A stretch of DNA of 64,000 bases from Druceiella hillmani (Eukaryota > Arthropoda > Insecta > Lepidoptera > Hepialidae), in the NCBI GenBank assembly GCA_039881145.1, contig JAYKKI010000009.1:11038001-11102000 (forward strand). Direction: 5' to 3'. Below the pieces are notes generated by a model that was given only the letters and a program-made list of their open reading frames with translations, did not search any database and was not told the origin of the DNA. This document shows positions 14,186 through 25,739 of the stretch, piece after piece. Within the stretch, counting starts at the first letter, position 1. The number at the start of each line of letters is the position of its first letter. A program made the translations under genes and the position numbers.

Positions 14186-15451
14186 ACAAAGGCTCAATTT
14201 TTAGGTTTAGCGTGAAAAGGGTCAAGAACAACATAAAAAGTCGGGAGTTCGGATGAACAATACTTTTTTTTTACTTTGAATGCCTTATTCTTCATGAATT
14301 CCTTGTAAAATTAAACAGATGCAAAATTTAATATAAATGCTACGTTTTTGTATATGCGGGTATATCAAATATACAAGTTGATTTTTAATGGGTGACTGCT
14401 ATTTTCTCTGCATGGCTATCTCCAGGCTTAAATTTTCTTCAATATTTATTGCAGTTACATGATCTCATTAAAAAGTAATTGTTGAATATATATCCAAACA
14501 CGTTTGCTTAGAGTTTTACAAAATAATAAAAATGTAACAACGCAACGAATGAGCTTTTCAAAGTTCAAATTTGGCTGGTATTCTTTTGTTATGGCTCGTT
14601 ATTCATAATTTAATTTCATCGAAAGGCCGCAACCATTATTTTTAATATGTGATGGATTTTTTGATATATAACGCAAAATATATCGTTTGTTTCAAACCAA
14701 GATGATTTTTGACTTTCTGCTATTTTATTGGTAAAAAAATAGACTTGACTCAAAAAGAATTAAATTTTTCTTTCTAATAATAGTTTCAAAATATAAAAGA
14801 CATGATAAATAAATTTATCATATCTTATATGAAGAACCTAGGTTAACCACTTTAACAACCACAAGAACCATGAAAACAAGGATATGATTTTTTTAAACAA
14901 TGGTCTCTCTGAATTCAGTGTTTTATAAATATACTGCTGTTAAGGAAGGAGAACTATATAAAGCTGTTAAATTTAATCTAATTTTACGAAAATAGATCCT
15001 TAAAGATATCTACTAAATGAAAGATGTGAAGTAAGAAATTATAATTATAAAAACTTTGAAAAAGTGTATGTATTACGCAATATGCAACATTTTTTAAATT
15101 TCAAATAGAATTATAAAGAAAAGAAATGATTGTATTTAATATTATAAATGTGGAAGTTTGTAATATTTTGATTTTTGACTATAAATTAGACAAAAAATAA
15201 TATATATATTTGTATAAAATTTCGTTCACAAATAGATATTGACCTGGAATAGGATGTAGGCAACTCTAAAAAAATCAACCTATAAAATGAGGGGTGAAGG
15301 TTTGTTTGGAACATCGTATAATTTATTTATTTATTATTTAATATATTTTATTTATGCACCCATTTACTTCTTTATTTAAAGTATCCGTTTATCATAATAC
15401 TCTAAAGTATTTTCTTAGTAAGAATGGGGTATATTAAAATCATTCTTTCAG

Positions 15452-15453
<2 letters not shown>

Positions 15454-15499
<46 letters not shown>
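15454..15499. repeat. (TA)n microsatellite
   Basis: Alternating AT tract of about 46 bp within the 4.1 kb interrupting stretch. Confidence 0.9.
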
Positions 15500-15503
<4 letters not shown>

Positions 15504-15640
15504 TCTTTCCAACTTATGTGATAAATGTGTAAATACGTTTCTTTATTTCAGGTTTTTTCACACACACATTTTTTATTTTTTATGACTCAAATAATTCAAT
15601 CGAATTTCATCAAATTCATCTTCAAATTACAACTACTATA

Positions 15641-15880
15641 AACAATTAAATGAAACTATGTGATGTAGTATTATTTCAACTTTCTTTAAGTTCTTTTACA
15701 CGGTATAGGTTTCGTTATATTACAACATCTTCAGGTGGGCTATTTGGGATGTTGTAATACAACGAAACCTAGGTGGTGGTAAAGAATCAAAGAAAGTAGA
15801 AATAATACTACATCACTTTAGTTTTATTCAATTGTGAATAATTAATTTCCACAAAATTGACGCCAAATATATTCAACTAC
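15641..15880. mobile_element. Foldback (MITE-like) element, full copy
   Basis: Imperfect palindrome of about 200 bp with terminal inverted repeats of about 90-100 bp. The left arm starts aacaattaaatgaaact and the right arm ends agttttattcaattgtg. The hairpin centre reads tcttcaggtgggctatttgg, and both arms carry the CGAAACC core. No ORF is present. The right flank (to about 15880, gccaaatatattca) is shared with the copy at 22415, so the mobile unit may be longer than the palindrome. I see no clear target-site duplication. Confidence 0.65.
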
Positions 15881-17589
15881 TATAAAGGTAAAATACTTTT
15901 TCATTTTAGATAACTATGATTCCACGCAAGCGAAGCCACAAGATGCTCCTCCGAAAATAAAGAAATATGTCATAAATGATTTTTTTAATAACTTTGAGGA
16001 ATTTCAGAACAATTGTATACGGAATATATGGTGGATAAGAGAATGGAAATTTGTTTTCAGTTTTACGTACATAATAAATATATCGTGGGTACCAGAAAGG
16101 ATCAATCTGACGCTGCGTCATTTCTGCTCCCACCAATACTATATAAGATAACGTAATTGTGTCAAGTGGATCATGAAATGTTGAGAGTTATATATGAATT
16201 TTATTGACTTCAAAATAGAATGATTTATTTTAATAAGGAACTGTTTAAATGCTCGAATAAATACGCGAGAACTTGTATATTTTATAATTTCGTTATAATT
16301 TATATATTTCAAATTATTTTTATTAAACAACCATGGCTAAACGTATTCCGCTTTTAGATACGAGTATGGGCGACTTAAAGATGATCTTAAATAAAACTTT
16401 AAAAAAATTGAACCACTTTTAATGAGTCATCGAATAAGAAACGCACTAAAATGTATAAACTAATGACAGTACAAATACAATTTGAAAACTCAAAAAAGAC
16501 CTTTGATTGTGAAATATCGTTTCTGAACCTAAATAAATTTGCAAAATACGGCGATTTCTTGAATTTTTTCAAATCGGGGACAATGCTTCTCACACACACA
16601 GATGAGTGCTACATTCCACTTAGCACCGAGTCCAAAAACCTTGAAAGTAGTACACAGTATTTTGCAATTTTATTTTTATTCGCAATCGAAATTGTACTGT
16701 AAAAGTTCCAGCTAAGTGACTCGTATTTTAATTATTTCAGATTTTTCACTGCGCTCCATATTCGGTGGTGATGTGAAGTTGGTTAAATTTTTTGGTAAAA
16801 ATGCTTTATATGTGCATTTTTGTGCCTTTGATAATGATTATGTTAGCCAGAATGTCAGAAACTTTTGACGAATTCCATATTAATACTATCTTATTTATTG
16901 AAATGAGAACATATGTCTGCAGCATTTAATGATAGTAAATATATTCATATATATCTACATGCATACATACGGATGTGTAAATCACATTCTCTCTTTTAGT
17001 TTCACCGTAGTCTATACATAAAGTCTTTATATACCTATAAATACTATATATCCACCTACTAATATTTTAGTTACTTCATCCTTTGTATTTATTTATACAT
17101 AGGTCTGCCTATTAATATTCCAATTGTTACATGATTTGTTATATACCTGTACATACTTGCTTACTTATCTACATTCGTAGTAATATTTAAGAATCTCATG
17201 CATTTATTTATATACCTCCACTTATTTATTTATCTGCCTACCCACTTATATTTTCGTTGCTTCAGGTTTTTCTTTGTACCTGAATATACTTACCTATTTA
17301 TTAACTTTGTTGTTTTCTTGCTTTCGCCAAGAGAAGGTAAACTTTACGATTTAACTCCTCATCAACGAAACATTTTCGGCCTCTTATTGTACCCCGATTT
17401 TGTGTCGTTTGTGTTATTATATTGTCCTTATTAAATTATATTAAACAAACTTGTTGATGATATCTGTTCTATTCAATGTTATAGAATTGTAGGGTACATC
17501 TTAAATTGTCACGGATAAATTCTAAATAATTTTCATAATTCTGAATTATAGGTATTCGAATAAAAAATAAACCGTTCAAATTGGTTGAT

Positions 17590-18360
17590 TAATGCCAGAA
17601 ATATGAGTTTATATACACATAACAAGCTGTATCACTGCAGTGTCAGGCTGAGGAATTAGAATCCGGAATTCAATGAGAGAGTCTCCGTCTAAGATTCATA
17701 ATCCTAATTTGTAAATAGCAGATCCTCAAGTCTTATAATTTAAATAGGCAGTACCCCCGTAGCATGAATACCGGAATCATTACTTGATACCCGCTTGATA
17801 AAAGCATCAGATCTTTGGGTCTTACGGCAACAAAACTGAGAAATATGAGCACGGCGTTTCATGAAAAAGACTCTCTTTGAGACGTTAAGCACAAATTTAA
17901 AAACAATAGATTCTCAAGTCTTATTGTTTAGGTGGGCTGTTCTTCTGCAGCATCAGGATTATGGAGTCGAAATCCGGATTTCAATGAAAGGAGTCTGCAT
18001 TAATACCAAAATATGAATTTAAAAACGGCAGATCTTCCAATTTCAGTAGTTAAATGGCAGTACCCTCGTAGCATGTGGACTGAGGAGTTTGAAAGCATAC
18101 TTTAATTATAAAAATTCTGCTAGAGATCTAGAGTATTAACTTAAAACAGCACTTCTTCAAGTCTCACGATTTAAGTAGAAACCCGAAGTTCAATGCCAAA
18201 GTCTTAACCGATAATCATAATACTAATTTAAAAACAACAGAAACGTAAAATTATTCTAGCGTAAGAAACAAAGACCTTGAATAATAAATAACAAAGAGTC
18301 GTTCTTCAAGTCTTACGGTTTAGGCAGGCAGTACACCTGCAGCATCAACATAAATCGTGA
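17590..18360. repeat. Degenerate tandem repeat array
   Basis: A phrase of the type cttcaagtcttacggtttagg ... gcagtacccctgcagcatca recurs in divergent form near 17718, 17811 (partial), 17905, 18027, 18148 and 18301. Between repeats run phrases such as gaaatccggatttcaatg and aatttaaaaacaacag. Spacing is uneven (about 90-190 bp), so this is an old array. It is visibly less AT-rich than its surroundings. I do not recognise the family. Confidence 0.6.
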
Positions 18361-18736
18361 TCAAATTTTGGAATTGTATGGACGGGTATCTGTTAATCTA
18401 CTTGTTTATTTTGTTACTTTCTTGCTATGTCAAGAAAGGACAAACGAGTCCAAACTTTTTGTGTTTGTTCCTCATCGCGGAAATTCCTGTCACTACCTTC
18501 TGGTTAGACCTTTATCACCTAAATTCAATGAACGCATTTGTGCTTTTCAGTGTTAAAGGATTCTGTGTTATTTCCTTCATTTCTACCGTCAGATTCCAAA
18601 TATGTTTTTAAGGGACTATACTGATAGTATATCCTTCGAAATAAAAAATAATCATCCGAATTATTTGATAAATTTCGGAGATATAAAGTAATACGCACAA
18701 GTAAAGAAATAACAGTCAAATTAAAAATCCCCTCTG

Positions 18737-18955
18737 CTTTATTTATTTATTTATTTATCTACTTTAATGTATCTAATTGATACATATGGCGGACTTATTG
18801 CTACAAGAGCAATCTCTTACAGCCAACCACAACACCAGTACAGCCCCATTCGACGAAGGGCCGGGAATCGAACCCGGGTCGCCGCAGAGCGTCGCATCGT
18901 CAAAGGCCGTATGCCTTGTGATCAACCCAACACACCAGGGCGACGACGTGCTTTA
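18737..18955 (-). mobile_element. tRNA-derived SINE, copy a
   Basis: On the minus strand the head contains a pol III B box (GGTTCGATTCC, at 18864-18874) after an A-box-like segment. The body reads like TAAGAGATTGCTCTTGTAGC, and the element ends in an (AAAT)n tail at 18738-18757. The same architecture is seen at 21091-21335, 24620-24871 and, damaged, at 36640-36765. The small plus-strand ORF across it is a by-product. This copy differs clearly from the b/c pair, so it is an independent insertion. Confidence 0.8.
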
Positions 18956-20497
18956 GAAGTTGGTTAAAAATTAAATTAATTGATTCTATTCAATTTTGCG
19001 AAAGGTAACCTGAATCAACGCGACACCGCAAAGTCGAAGAAAGTCAGTAGATATAAATTACGTATTCCAGTAAATTTATTTTTCTCTTGAATATATTTGG
19101 CGTTAATTTTGTAGATTTTTGTAGATTCATTATTCATAATTAAATTCTTTTTCTGTTGCTAAACGTTTAAATGTTTGCTGCATCGGCCGCTCTATAGTCA
19201 GTTTGAAAATTAAATAATCAACATGCAATATTCTTACTAAAACAGAAATTATGAGAAATCCAATTAAATATCGTACATTTAGATTGAAAGAAAATGTTTG
19301 ATAGTTAATTTGTATTTTTGTACAATGCTCTTTATCTAAATTAACATGAATATGCATAGGGGGAAATATTAAGAATTTTCTCTCCCGATATTCAGCAAAG
19401 AAGCGCCACTATTAAAAGTTAACAGCCCCCAACCAGATAACTATTTAAATAGCGTTTGGAAAAAGTTAGGGTGAGAACTTCAAATCAGTTTTATTTTCAT
19501 GGCAAATAAATCGTACTAGAGTCTGATTTTCAATACTTAGACGTACAAAATAAATAAGAACTTATTGCATGTTGTCCGATACAAACAAATTAAATATATT
19601 TTAACTAGAATTATACGTAAAATGTTTTAGGATAACTGTTCTTAAGAACAATTTTTGTTAAGAAAAATTGTGCGTAATAATTGTATAATTGCAAAAAAAG
19701 TCGGTTTCGGATTAAAAAAAATACAATAAATAAATTTCTTTATGAGGATATAAAAACATGAATTTGAATGAAGTCGTACACTACAAATTGTTATGATTTC
19801 ATAACGACGCTTTCCAATCCTTTGTTCCGAGATATCAGGTTTCAGTATTTTGTGAATTTGCTCACTACAATGAAATTATTTCCCAAACCAGAATCAAAAA
19901 CGAAATCTTTTGTTGGATCATATTTTTGGTCTATGTTTATGTCATCAGTTATAGTTCAGTTACCCTTTGTCATCAATTACAATTTATGTCATCAGTTACA
20001 GTTATTTATAGTTCTAGCCCAAATAGGGCCCCCGGTTGAGATGAAATGATTTTTTTAAGGTATAGTGGTTAGAAAAAATTTTGAAGGTCATAATGTTGAA
20101 TGTCACAGAAAAGCTTACTAAAATGGAATTAAAAAAATACGTGACTTAATTTTTTAAATAATTTTCTTTTAACAATTATACACAAACATTTTTGAAAAAT
20201 GAGCCAATTGGTCCCAAAAAAGTATCAGTGCGGAAACGTGGAAAAATGTGAAAAATTGATTATAAAATTTATATCGCAAAATCATTTACAACATCGCATA
20301 GCTTTAAATTCGTTTGAAATAAAATAAATTATTTATTTAAATAGAAATTAAAATTACAGTTTTAATGATAGCAACAAAATTCTGATACAGAATACTAATA
20401 TTCCATGCTAAAATTCTATTGAAACAATTTTTTATTTAAATTATAGTAAGTGACATTGCTTATTATAATGATAAACAGTTATAACTTTGCAATTCTG

Positions 20498-20590
<93 letters not shown>
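20498..20590. repeat. (TA)n-(CA)n-(TA)n microsatellite
   Basis: TA run, then a CA run near 20537-20555, then TA. The mirror position in the right arm (25371-25405) has only a short TA tract, so the length differs between otherwise near-identical arms. Confidence 0.9.
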
Positions 20591-20593
<3 letters not shown>

Positions 20594-21090
20594 CCGCATT
20601 CATCTCAAATGAAATATTTTACCTTTAAATATCGTAAATATAACATTAAATAAGGTTTACAATTGCCCTAATAAAGTTCGGCATTAGCTGAATATCACCC
20701 ACATTCAAGCCAGGTCACCGCTTCAAAGTTTATTTATTTTACCTGTCTCAGTTAGATTTCAAGACTAGTTAACGAAGGAACGCTGTTTCTAATTGAAGTT
20801 AGATCCAGCATCATTAGCAGTAAATCAACGATTGTCAACGAATTAGTCAAACGTTCCGAATGCTAAAACTTTCCGTGAAATTTATAAATTGCGCGCCTCG
20901 TAAGCTAGCTTCTAGAATGCGAGATGTAATTGTTTTAGTTTTCACATTATAATACGGCAAAATTTGTTTAGTATTAATCGATACACAAAATTTAAATTTA
21001 ATTTGTGTTGCATATTTAGATTTTTGTGTCATAAAATATAACAACTGACGGAATACAAAGTTCCCTTGTTTACGTTAAGAGTCGTCACCT

Positions 21091-21335
21091 AAATTCGTCC
21101 TCGCAGTGGTATGTTGCATTGCTTACAAGGCATACGACCTTTGACTGTGCAACGAATCGCAGGGACCTGGGTTCGATTCCCGGCCACTCGTCCAGCGGAG
21201 TTGAGCTTCTATTCTGGTTGTCTGTAAGAGAAAGCTCTCGTACTAATAAGTTCGCCGTACGTATCATTTAGATATAAGTAGATTACAATTAGATGAAAGT
21301 AGACAAAAGTACTTAGATTAAAGTATATAAATAAA
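21091..21335 (+). mobile_element. tRNA-derived SINE, copy b
   Basis: Plus-strand B box GGTTCGATTCC at 21170-21180. The tRNA-like head starts near 21091 and the tail runs through an agtatataaataaattt region. It is part of the C arm and is mirrored by copy c in the other arm, so it was present before the inverted duplication. Confidence 0.8.
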
Positions 21336-22414
21336 TTTAAAATTTTTTTTACGTTTTAAAAATTTTAGATAACAAACAAAATGAAATGAATAAACATTTC
21401 ATTTATGTAGGGCTAGGTAAATAGCGCTTAACAATTAGGGCAAAATTATGTAAATATCGTAGAAAACTATGACAAGCACCTCATTGTTATTACAAAATAA
21501 AAATGTTGGTTAGTAATTTTTCCACCAGAAGAAATTTTGAATGGAATTTTAATATTAAAAATTTGGATAATTCACAAAATTTTCTTCCGAAACCATTACT
21601 TGCGTCGTTCACGTTTACATTTAATGGAAATACAAAAGGAATAAATGTTGTACGGGTAGAAAAACGAACCCTCGTAAAGAAAATAAAAAGCAATATGAAA
21701 AGAAAAGGAAAAAATAGTGGAGGTAATTTTTAAGTAACTTGAGTAAATGTAATGTAAAGAAACCTGGAGATGCTTTAATAGACATTGTTTTCAATTATCC
21801 TTTAAAATAAATCGTAAAAAAAACTTTAAACATTTTGAATATAACTAACAGTGTGTTTCCCAGCTTCTTACGCTTCAAGTAAATTACTTCGGTTTCAGAG
21901 AAGATTCGAACCCATTCTCACTGAACACATTCTAGTTTCAAAGGAAAGTAGCGACCGTTAAAACTGGAATAAGTAACTTATTTAATAAAAGAAAAAACTC
22001 AGTAGATAACCTGAAACTAAGAGTAGTTCATTATTTGTGTATTTTTTGTTATCAACCAAATTCAGTTGAAAAATATTAAATATTTTGCAACAATTATTAT
22101 TAATAAGGTCGTTTCTATGTCAATACAAAAAATGTTTGGCTAATCGATATTTATCTCCTATCAATATGTTTAAATATGTTTTAATCAAAAAGGACCAGCT
22201 TCTAAATAACCGGAGTGTGCGATAATATCTTTGGAATATGGCGTTAGGAAATGTGGCGTGGAATTGGAATACAAAATAGAAAATGTGAAACCAATATTTC
22301 TATTAGATTGTATAGCAAGTACAGATATTTCACGGAGAGCTATATACTATTTCTATATAAATGCCTTTTCTTCTAGTCGTATTTTATGACTCTCAGTAGT
22401 ATATAATACAAAAT

Positions 22415-22667
22415 CACAATTAAATGAAACTACGTGATATAGTATTATTTCTTCTTTCTTTACGTTCTTTACCACGACCTAGGTTTCGGTGTATTACAAC
22501 ACCTTCATGTGGGCTATCTTTGCTAATAGCCCACCTGAAGATGTTTTATTACAATTAAACCTAGGTCTTGGTAAAGAATTTAAAAGAAAGTAGAAATAAT
22601 ACTACATTACGTAGTTTCATTTAATTGTGGATAATGAATTTCTACAATATTAACGCCAAATATATTC
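22415..22667. mobile_element. Foldback (MITE-like) element at the inner end of the left C arm
   Basis: Full palindromic copy: arms from cacaattaaatgaaactacg to gtagtttcatttaattgtgg, with a central stem containing a tgtgggctatctttgctaatagccca segment split around the loop. The core CTGAAGATG occurs near 22538, with the CGAAACC site changed to TTAAACC on that side. The right flank to 22667 (gccaaatatattca) matches the flank of the 15641 copy. Confidence 0.65.
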
Positions 22668-23395
22668 AATACAAAATCAGTTTTTTTTTAAGTAATAATT
22701 TCATGTTACTAAACAAACAGATTTTGTATTTATATGTTAGTATACGTAACAAAATATAAAATAAGCATATTCACAACCCCAAATATATATCATAAAATTG
22801 GTTTGGGCGAACTTAATAATTCATATTCGACAGGCTATTTGGACAGTTTTCATTTATTTGAGGATCCGATTGTTTATTTAAATTTGTTAGTTTTCCTTTT
22901 TCATTGCTTTTACCTTCACTATTTTAATGTGAAATAAACTTAAAATTAAACTGTTTTGTAAAAAATTTAATTCCAAATATCCCCTCTAAAATAGATTCCA
23001 ATAAACCAAATCTACGTAAGAAGTTTCTAGTGGTTTCTAAAATTACATAGGTACGTAGCACGTTTCACATTCAGTGCCCTTTATATCAAGTTTATAATAA
23101 TATTGTATTCGTACTTGTTTACCAAACTTTATTTAACGAGTTCATAACTGGTTTAAAAACGCAAGATGAGGAATTGCATATCCTATGGCCGCAACAGCTG
23201 GGCCGTGTGTAAACCTCCGCTCGATTGTGAGCCCCCAGCCCCTGCTTTTGTAAGTTGTGGCTTAAATATTATTGTGAATGCAATGTTCTACGTAGAGGCG
23301 AGTGCTAAGTTGATATTTTAAACCGAATTGAACCATATGACCCTATGTATGATTCATGTTTTATTATTGTATTTGTTCAGGGACACCTCGATTTA
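22668..23395 (-). repeat. X fragment in the spacer of the C inverted repeat
   Basis: Homologous to the X- segment near 4890-5560: it contains the ataaaattggtttgggcgaac landmark (about 22790) and a reversed Y segment (about 23060-23290, with cctccgctcgattgtgagc). This places a piece of X in the spacer between the two C arms. No coding sequence is supported. Confidence 0.6.
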
Positions 23396-23555
23396 CGACC
23401 TAGGTTTCGGTGTATTACAACACCTTCAGGTGGGCTATCTTTGCTAATAGCCCACCTGAAGATGTTTTATTACAATTAAACCTAGGTCTTGGTAAAGAAC
23501 TTAAAGAAAGAAGAAATAATACTATATCACGTAGTTTCATTTAATTGTGAGTTTG
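23396..23555. mobile_element. Foldback element, left-truncated copy
   Basis: Begins abruptly within the arm (gacctaggtttcggtgtatt) after X sequence and runs through the hairpin to ctatatcacgtagtttcatttaattgtga. The central region is almost the same as that of 22415 in the same orientation, although the surrounding C arms are inverted. The element may therefore have taken part in forming the inverted repeat. Confidence 0.6.
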
Positions 23556-24619
23556 TATTATATACTACTGAAAGTCATAAAATACGACTAGAAGAAAATG
23601 CATTTATATAGAAATAGTATATAGCTCTCCGTGAAACATCTGTACTTGCTATACAATCTAATAGAAATATTGGTTTCACATTTTCTATTTTGTATTCCAA
23701 TTCCACGCCACATTTCCTAACGCCATATTCCAAAGATATTATCGCACACTCCGGTTATTTAGAAGCTGGTCCTTTTTGATTAAAACATATTTAAACATAT
23801 TGATAGGAGATAAATATCGATTAGCCAAACATTTTTTGTATTGACATAGAAACGACCTTATTAATAATAATTGTTGCAAAATATTTAATATTTTTCAACT
23901 GAATTTGGTTGATAACAAAAAATACACAAATAATGAACTACTCTTAGTTTCAGGTTATCTACTGAGTTTTTTCTTTTATTAAATAAGTTACTTATTCCAG
24001 TTTTAACGGTCGCTACTTTCCTTTGAAACTAGAATGTGTTCAGTGAGAATGGGTTCGAATTTTCTCTGAAACCGAAGTAATTTACTTGAAGCGTAAGAAG
24101 CTGGGAAACACACTGTTAGTTATATTCAAAATGTTTAAAGTTTTTTTTACGATTTATTTTAAAGGATAATTGAAAACAATGTCTATTAAAGCATCTCCAG
24201 GTTTCTTTACATTACATTTACTCAAGTTACTTAAAAATTACCTCCACTATTTTTTCCTTTTCTTTTCATATTGCTTTTTATTTTCTTTACGAGGGTTCGT
24301 TTTTCTACCCGTACAACATTTATTCCTTTTGTATTTCCATTAAATGTAAACGTGAACGACGCAAGTAATGGTTTCGGAAGAAAATTTTGTCAATTATCCA
24401 AATTTTTAATATCAAAATTCCATTAAAAATTTCTTCTGGTGGAAAAATTACTAACCAACATTTTTATTTTGTAATAACAATGAGGTGTTTGTCATAGTTT
24501 TCTACGATATTTACATAATTTTGCCCTAAGCTAAGCGCTATTTATCTAGCCCTACATAAATGAAATGTTTATTCATTTCATTTTGTTTGTTATCTAAAAT
24601 TTTTAAAATGAAAAAAAAT

Positions 24620-24871
24620 TTTAAATTTATTTATATACTTTAATCTAAGTACTTTTATCTACTTTCATCTAATTGTAATCTACTTATATCTAAATGATAC
24701 GTACGGCGAACTTATTAGTACGAGAGCTTTCTCTTACAGACAACCAGAATAGAAGCTCAACTCCGCTGGACGAGTGGCCGGGAATCGAACCCAGGTCCCT
24801 GCGATTCGTTGCACAGTCAAAGGTCGTATGCCTTGTAAGCAATGCAACATACCACTGCGAGGACGAATTTA
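24620..24871 (-). mobile_element. tRNA-derived SINE, copy c
   Basis: Mirror image of copy b: the reversed B box (ggaatcgaacc) is near 24781, and the (AAAT)-type tail lies at the left edge near 24620-24645. It was copied together with the C arm. Confidence 0.8.
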
Positions 24872-25369
24872 GGTGACGACTCTTAACGTAAACAAGGGAA
24901 CTTTGTATTCCGTCAGTTGTTATATTTTATGACACAAAAATCTAAATATGCAACACAAATTAAATTTAAATTTTGTGTATCGATTAATACTAAACAAATT
25001 TTGCCGTATTATAATGTGAAAACTAAAACAATTACATCTCGCATTCCAGAAGCTAGCTTACGAGGCGCGCAATTTATAAATTTCACGGAAAGTTTTAGCA
25101 TTCGGAACGTTTGACTAATTCGTTGACAATCGTTGATTTACTGCTAATGATGCTGGATCTAACTTCGATTAGAAACAGCGTTCCTTCGTTAACTAGTCTT
25201 GAAATCTAACTGAGACAGGTAAAATAAATAAACTTTGAAGCGGTGATACCTGGCTTGAATATGGGTAATATTCAGCTAATGCCGAACTTTATTAGGGCAA
25301 TTGTAAACCTTATTTAATGTTATATTTACGATATTTAAAGGTAAAATATTTCATTTGAGATAAATGCGG

Positions 25370-25370
<1 letters not shown>

Positions 25371-25405
<35 letters not shown>
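25371..25405. repeat. Short (TA)n tract in C
   Basis: Mirror of the longer tract at 20498-20590; the CA part is absent. Confidence 0.85.
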
Positions 25406-25409
<4 letters not shown>

Positions 25410-25670
25410 CGCAAAATTATAATTGTTTATCATTATAATAAGCAATGCCACTCACTATAATTTAAATAAAAAATTGTTTAAATAGAATTTTAGCATGGAA
25501 TATTGATATTCTGGACCAGAATTTTGTTGCTGCCGTTAAAACCGTAATTTTAGTTTCTATTTAAATAAATAATTGATTTTATTTCAAACGAATTTAAGGC
25601 AATGCGATGTTGAAAATTATTTTACGGTATATATTTTATAATCCATTTATCACATTTTTCCACGTTTATG

Positions 25671-25671
<1 letters not shown>

Positions 25672-25725
<54 letters not shown>
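25672..25725. repeat. (TA)n tract at a C/X junction
   Basis: Alternating TA tract lying exactly where homology to C ends and homology to X- begins. Confidence 0.9.
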
Positions 25726-25728
<3 letters not shown>

Positions 25729-25739
25729 TGTTATCTAAA

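Larger units (their letters stand above)
15240..19370. other. 4.1 kb stretch interrupting the A-C join
   Basis: In the inverted copy at 38600-38650, C runs straight into A. Here the same join is opened: A stops at about 15240 and C resumes near 19370. The inserted DNA holds a (TA)n tract, a foldback element (15641-15880), a featureless AT-rich region (15880-17590), a degenerate tandem array (17590-18360), an AT-rich stretch (18360-18735), a SINE (about 18737-18955), and near 19088-19145 an inverted remnant of the sequence flanking the foldback. Reading frames at 16451, 17198 and 18357 show no recognisable domain and I do not call them genes. It may be one decayed large element or several nested insertions. 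Confidence 0.55.
19370..22415 (-). repeat. C block, left arm of the near-identical inverted repeat
   Basis: Non-coding. About 20455-22415 pairs with about 23556-25440. The frames inside mirror each other almost perfectly: a 60-residue frame on the minus strand at 21085-21267 is identical to the plus-strand frame at 24694-24876, and a 65-residue frame at 20847-21044 differs from its mate at 24917-25114 by one residue. The outer part, 19370-20455, is matched (inverted) by 38100-38630 but not by the right arm beyond 25665. A 76-codon frame at 21503-21733 overlaps an antisense frame and is not supported as a gene. Confidence 0.8.
23556..25665 (+). repeat. C block, right arm of the near-identical inverted repeat
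   Basis: Reverse complement of about 20240-22400 at very high identity. It ends near 25665, just after the cacatttttccacgttt landmark and directly at a (TA)n tract, beyond which X- starts. A third copy in the same orientation follows at 36770-38640. Non-coding. Confidence 0.8.

Noticed and set aside
17198..17434. 78-codon frame rich in Leu, Phe and Tyr, looking like membrane segments
   Set aside because: It lies in T-rich low-complexity DNA, has no recognisable motif and no second copy to test conservation.
18357..18611. 84-codon frame with a hydrophobic start
   Set aside because: Two other frames overlap it, one of them antisense; there is no domain, and it follows directly on the degenerate tandem array.
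18864..18874. A possible tRNA gene around the B box (also at 21170 and near 24781)
   Set aside because: There is no full cloverleaf with a matching acceptor stem; the segment continues into a repeated body and an (AAAT)n tail, so these are SINEs.
21085..21267. 60-codon frame identical to the one at 24694-24876
   Set aside because: Both lie across the SINE and are mirror copies inside the C inverted repeat. Identity reflects the DNA duplication, not coding constraint; the third copy near 36640 is broken.
21503..21733. 76-codon frame with a basic C-terminus
   Set aside because: It overlaps an antisense frame of similar length, and its mirror copy at 24240-24460 has changes that do not look codon-aware.
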